DNA of 64,000 nt, taken from Xanthobacter dioxanivorans. GTDB taxonomy: Bacteria; Pseudomonadota; Alphaproteobacteria; Rhizobiales; Xanthobacteraceae. The position numbers were made by a program, and so were the translations under genes. Positions 63,532-64,000 of this stretch are shown here, in pieces (the stretch's first letter is position 1; every line of letters begins with the position of its first letter). The DNA lies in NCBI RefSeq assembly GCF_016807805.1, contig NZ_CP063362.1, positions 3,266,501-3,330,500 of the forward strand, read 5' to 3'. Below the pieces are notes generated by a model. That model saw nothing but the letters and a program-made list of their open reading frames with translations, had not been told where the DNA came from and searched no databases.

Positions 63532-64000
63532 ATGGAAAATATCGCCGCCATTCGATCGCTTGTAGCCGCTTGTGAAGCCGGATCGCTGTCGGCCGCCGCC
63601 CGTCGTCTCGGCATCAGCCAACCGGCGGTCAGCCAGCAGATCGCCGCCTTGGAACAATCGCTTGGGGTGGCCCTGGTCGTGCGTGGCCGCAACGGCGTTC
63701 GTCCGACCGAGGCGGGCCGCCTCGCCGTCCACCACGGGGCAGAAGTGCTGGATCGCCTGTCGCAGATGCAGGATGCGTTGGCCGCTCTGAGTACCGAGCC
63801 TGAGGGGCGACTGGGCCTCTGGTGTGCGCTCTTGATGGCGCAAAGCCTGCTGGTTCCGGTGCTGGCCGATCTGCGCCTCGGCTATCCCAAGCTGAAGATC
63901 GATCTGCACGCCAGCGACGAACAGGTCGATCTTGCCGACGCCGGGCTCGATCTGGCGATCCAGGCCGGCACCGGCGGGGCTGGCAGCGGCACGGTGCGCA
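63532..64000 (+). CDS. LysR-family regulator, 5' part, cut by window end
   Basis: The first 156 codons are present. The helix-turn-helix is MENIAAIRSLVAACEAGSLS then LGISQPAVSQQIAALEQSLG, followed by the start of the ligand domain (EGRLGLWCALLMAQSLLVPV). It is divergent from the MBL hydrolase and probably controls it. The ATG at 63510 is out of frame; 63532 gives the normal family start. Confidence 0.9.
   Translation, partial: MENIAAIRSLVAACEAGSLSAAARRLGISQPAVSQQIAALEQSLGVALVVRGRNGVRPTEAGRLAVHHGAEVLDRLSQMQDALAALSTEPEGRLGLWCALLMAQSLLVPVLADLRLGYPKLKIDLHASDEQVDLADAGLDLAIQAGTGGAGSGTVR

Overview
The window is GC-rich DNA from an alphaproteobacterium, most likely a Hyphomicrobiales (Rhizobiales) soil or plant-associated organism in or near Xanthobacteraceae. 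This rests on the very large cyclic beta-1,2-glucan synthase, a FixJ-type sensor/regulator hybrid, a DUF1488 protein, a GCG/CRxxP-type secreted repeat protein, rhizobial-style palindromic intergenic repeats, and uniformly GC-rich codon use. No tRNA, rRNA, CRISPR array, transposase or phage gene was seen. Most long antisense frames are shadows of real genes.

1-6.4 kb: a sugar/sugar-acid locus. A CUT1-type ABC importer (binding protein, two permeases, ATPase running off the left edge) is divergent from an IlvD/Edd-type sugar-acid dehydratase and a LigI-like amidohydrolase that is frameshifted in a G run. The shared promoter carries two exact 12-bp inverted operator-like sites.

6.6-15.8 kb: a signalling and stress-like island. 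It holds a 1,463-residue CheB-CheR-PAS-kinase-REC-REC-LuxR hybrid, a palindrome resembling paired FixJ boxes over its stop codon, a stand-alone receiver, a BacA/YddA-like membrane protein lacking an ATPase domain, a cold-shock protein and several very small proteins. It leads directly into the 2,884-codon ndvB/chvB gene (15.8-24.4 kb).

24.4-35.7 kb: assorted small metabolic genes (PPOX flavoprotein, AhpD-like protein, GST, HPP membrane protein, tautomerase, cupin, FAD monooxygenase) with LysR and TetR regulators. There are also palindromic repeats, a tandem-repeat secreted protein, an LTxxQ periplasmic protein and a decayed DUF917/hydantoinase pair.

35.8-48.8 kb: one long co-directional minus-strand array. 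Reading downstream it is: GntR regulator, three-haem cytochrome c, [2Fe-2S] subunit and Mo subunit of an aldehyde-oxidoreductase-type enzyme, benzoylformate decarboxylase, FAD D-lactate-type dehydrogenase, two overlapping nitrile-hydratase-leader-like (NHLP) small proteins, CocE/NonD hydrolase, malic enzyme. Inferred flow: 2-hydroxy acid to 2-keto acid to aldehyde to acid, with electrons passing to quinone and cytochrome c. The two NHLP-type genes, normally RiPP precursors, are unexplained there and are the best lead for something undescribed.

49.0-62.1 kb: a divergent plus-strand array: rubredoxin, pirin-like cupin, tautomerase, spermidine/putrescine-type ABC importer, a self-contained molybdopterin oxidoreductase fused to an FAD/NAD reductase and a [2Fe-2S] ferredoxin domain, a small Tat-type protein, a LuxR regulator and a UbiX/UbiD decarboxylase pair. 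It looks like uptake and conversion of an unknown, probably aromatic, compound. The right edge holds a Tat-exported MBL-fold hydrolase divergent from a LysR gene cut by the window end.
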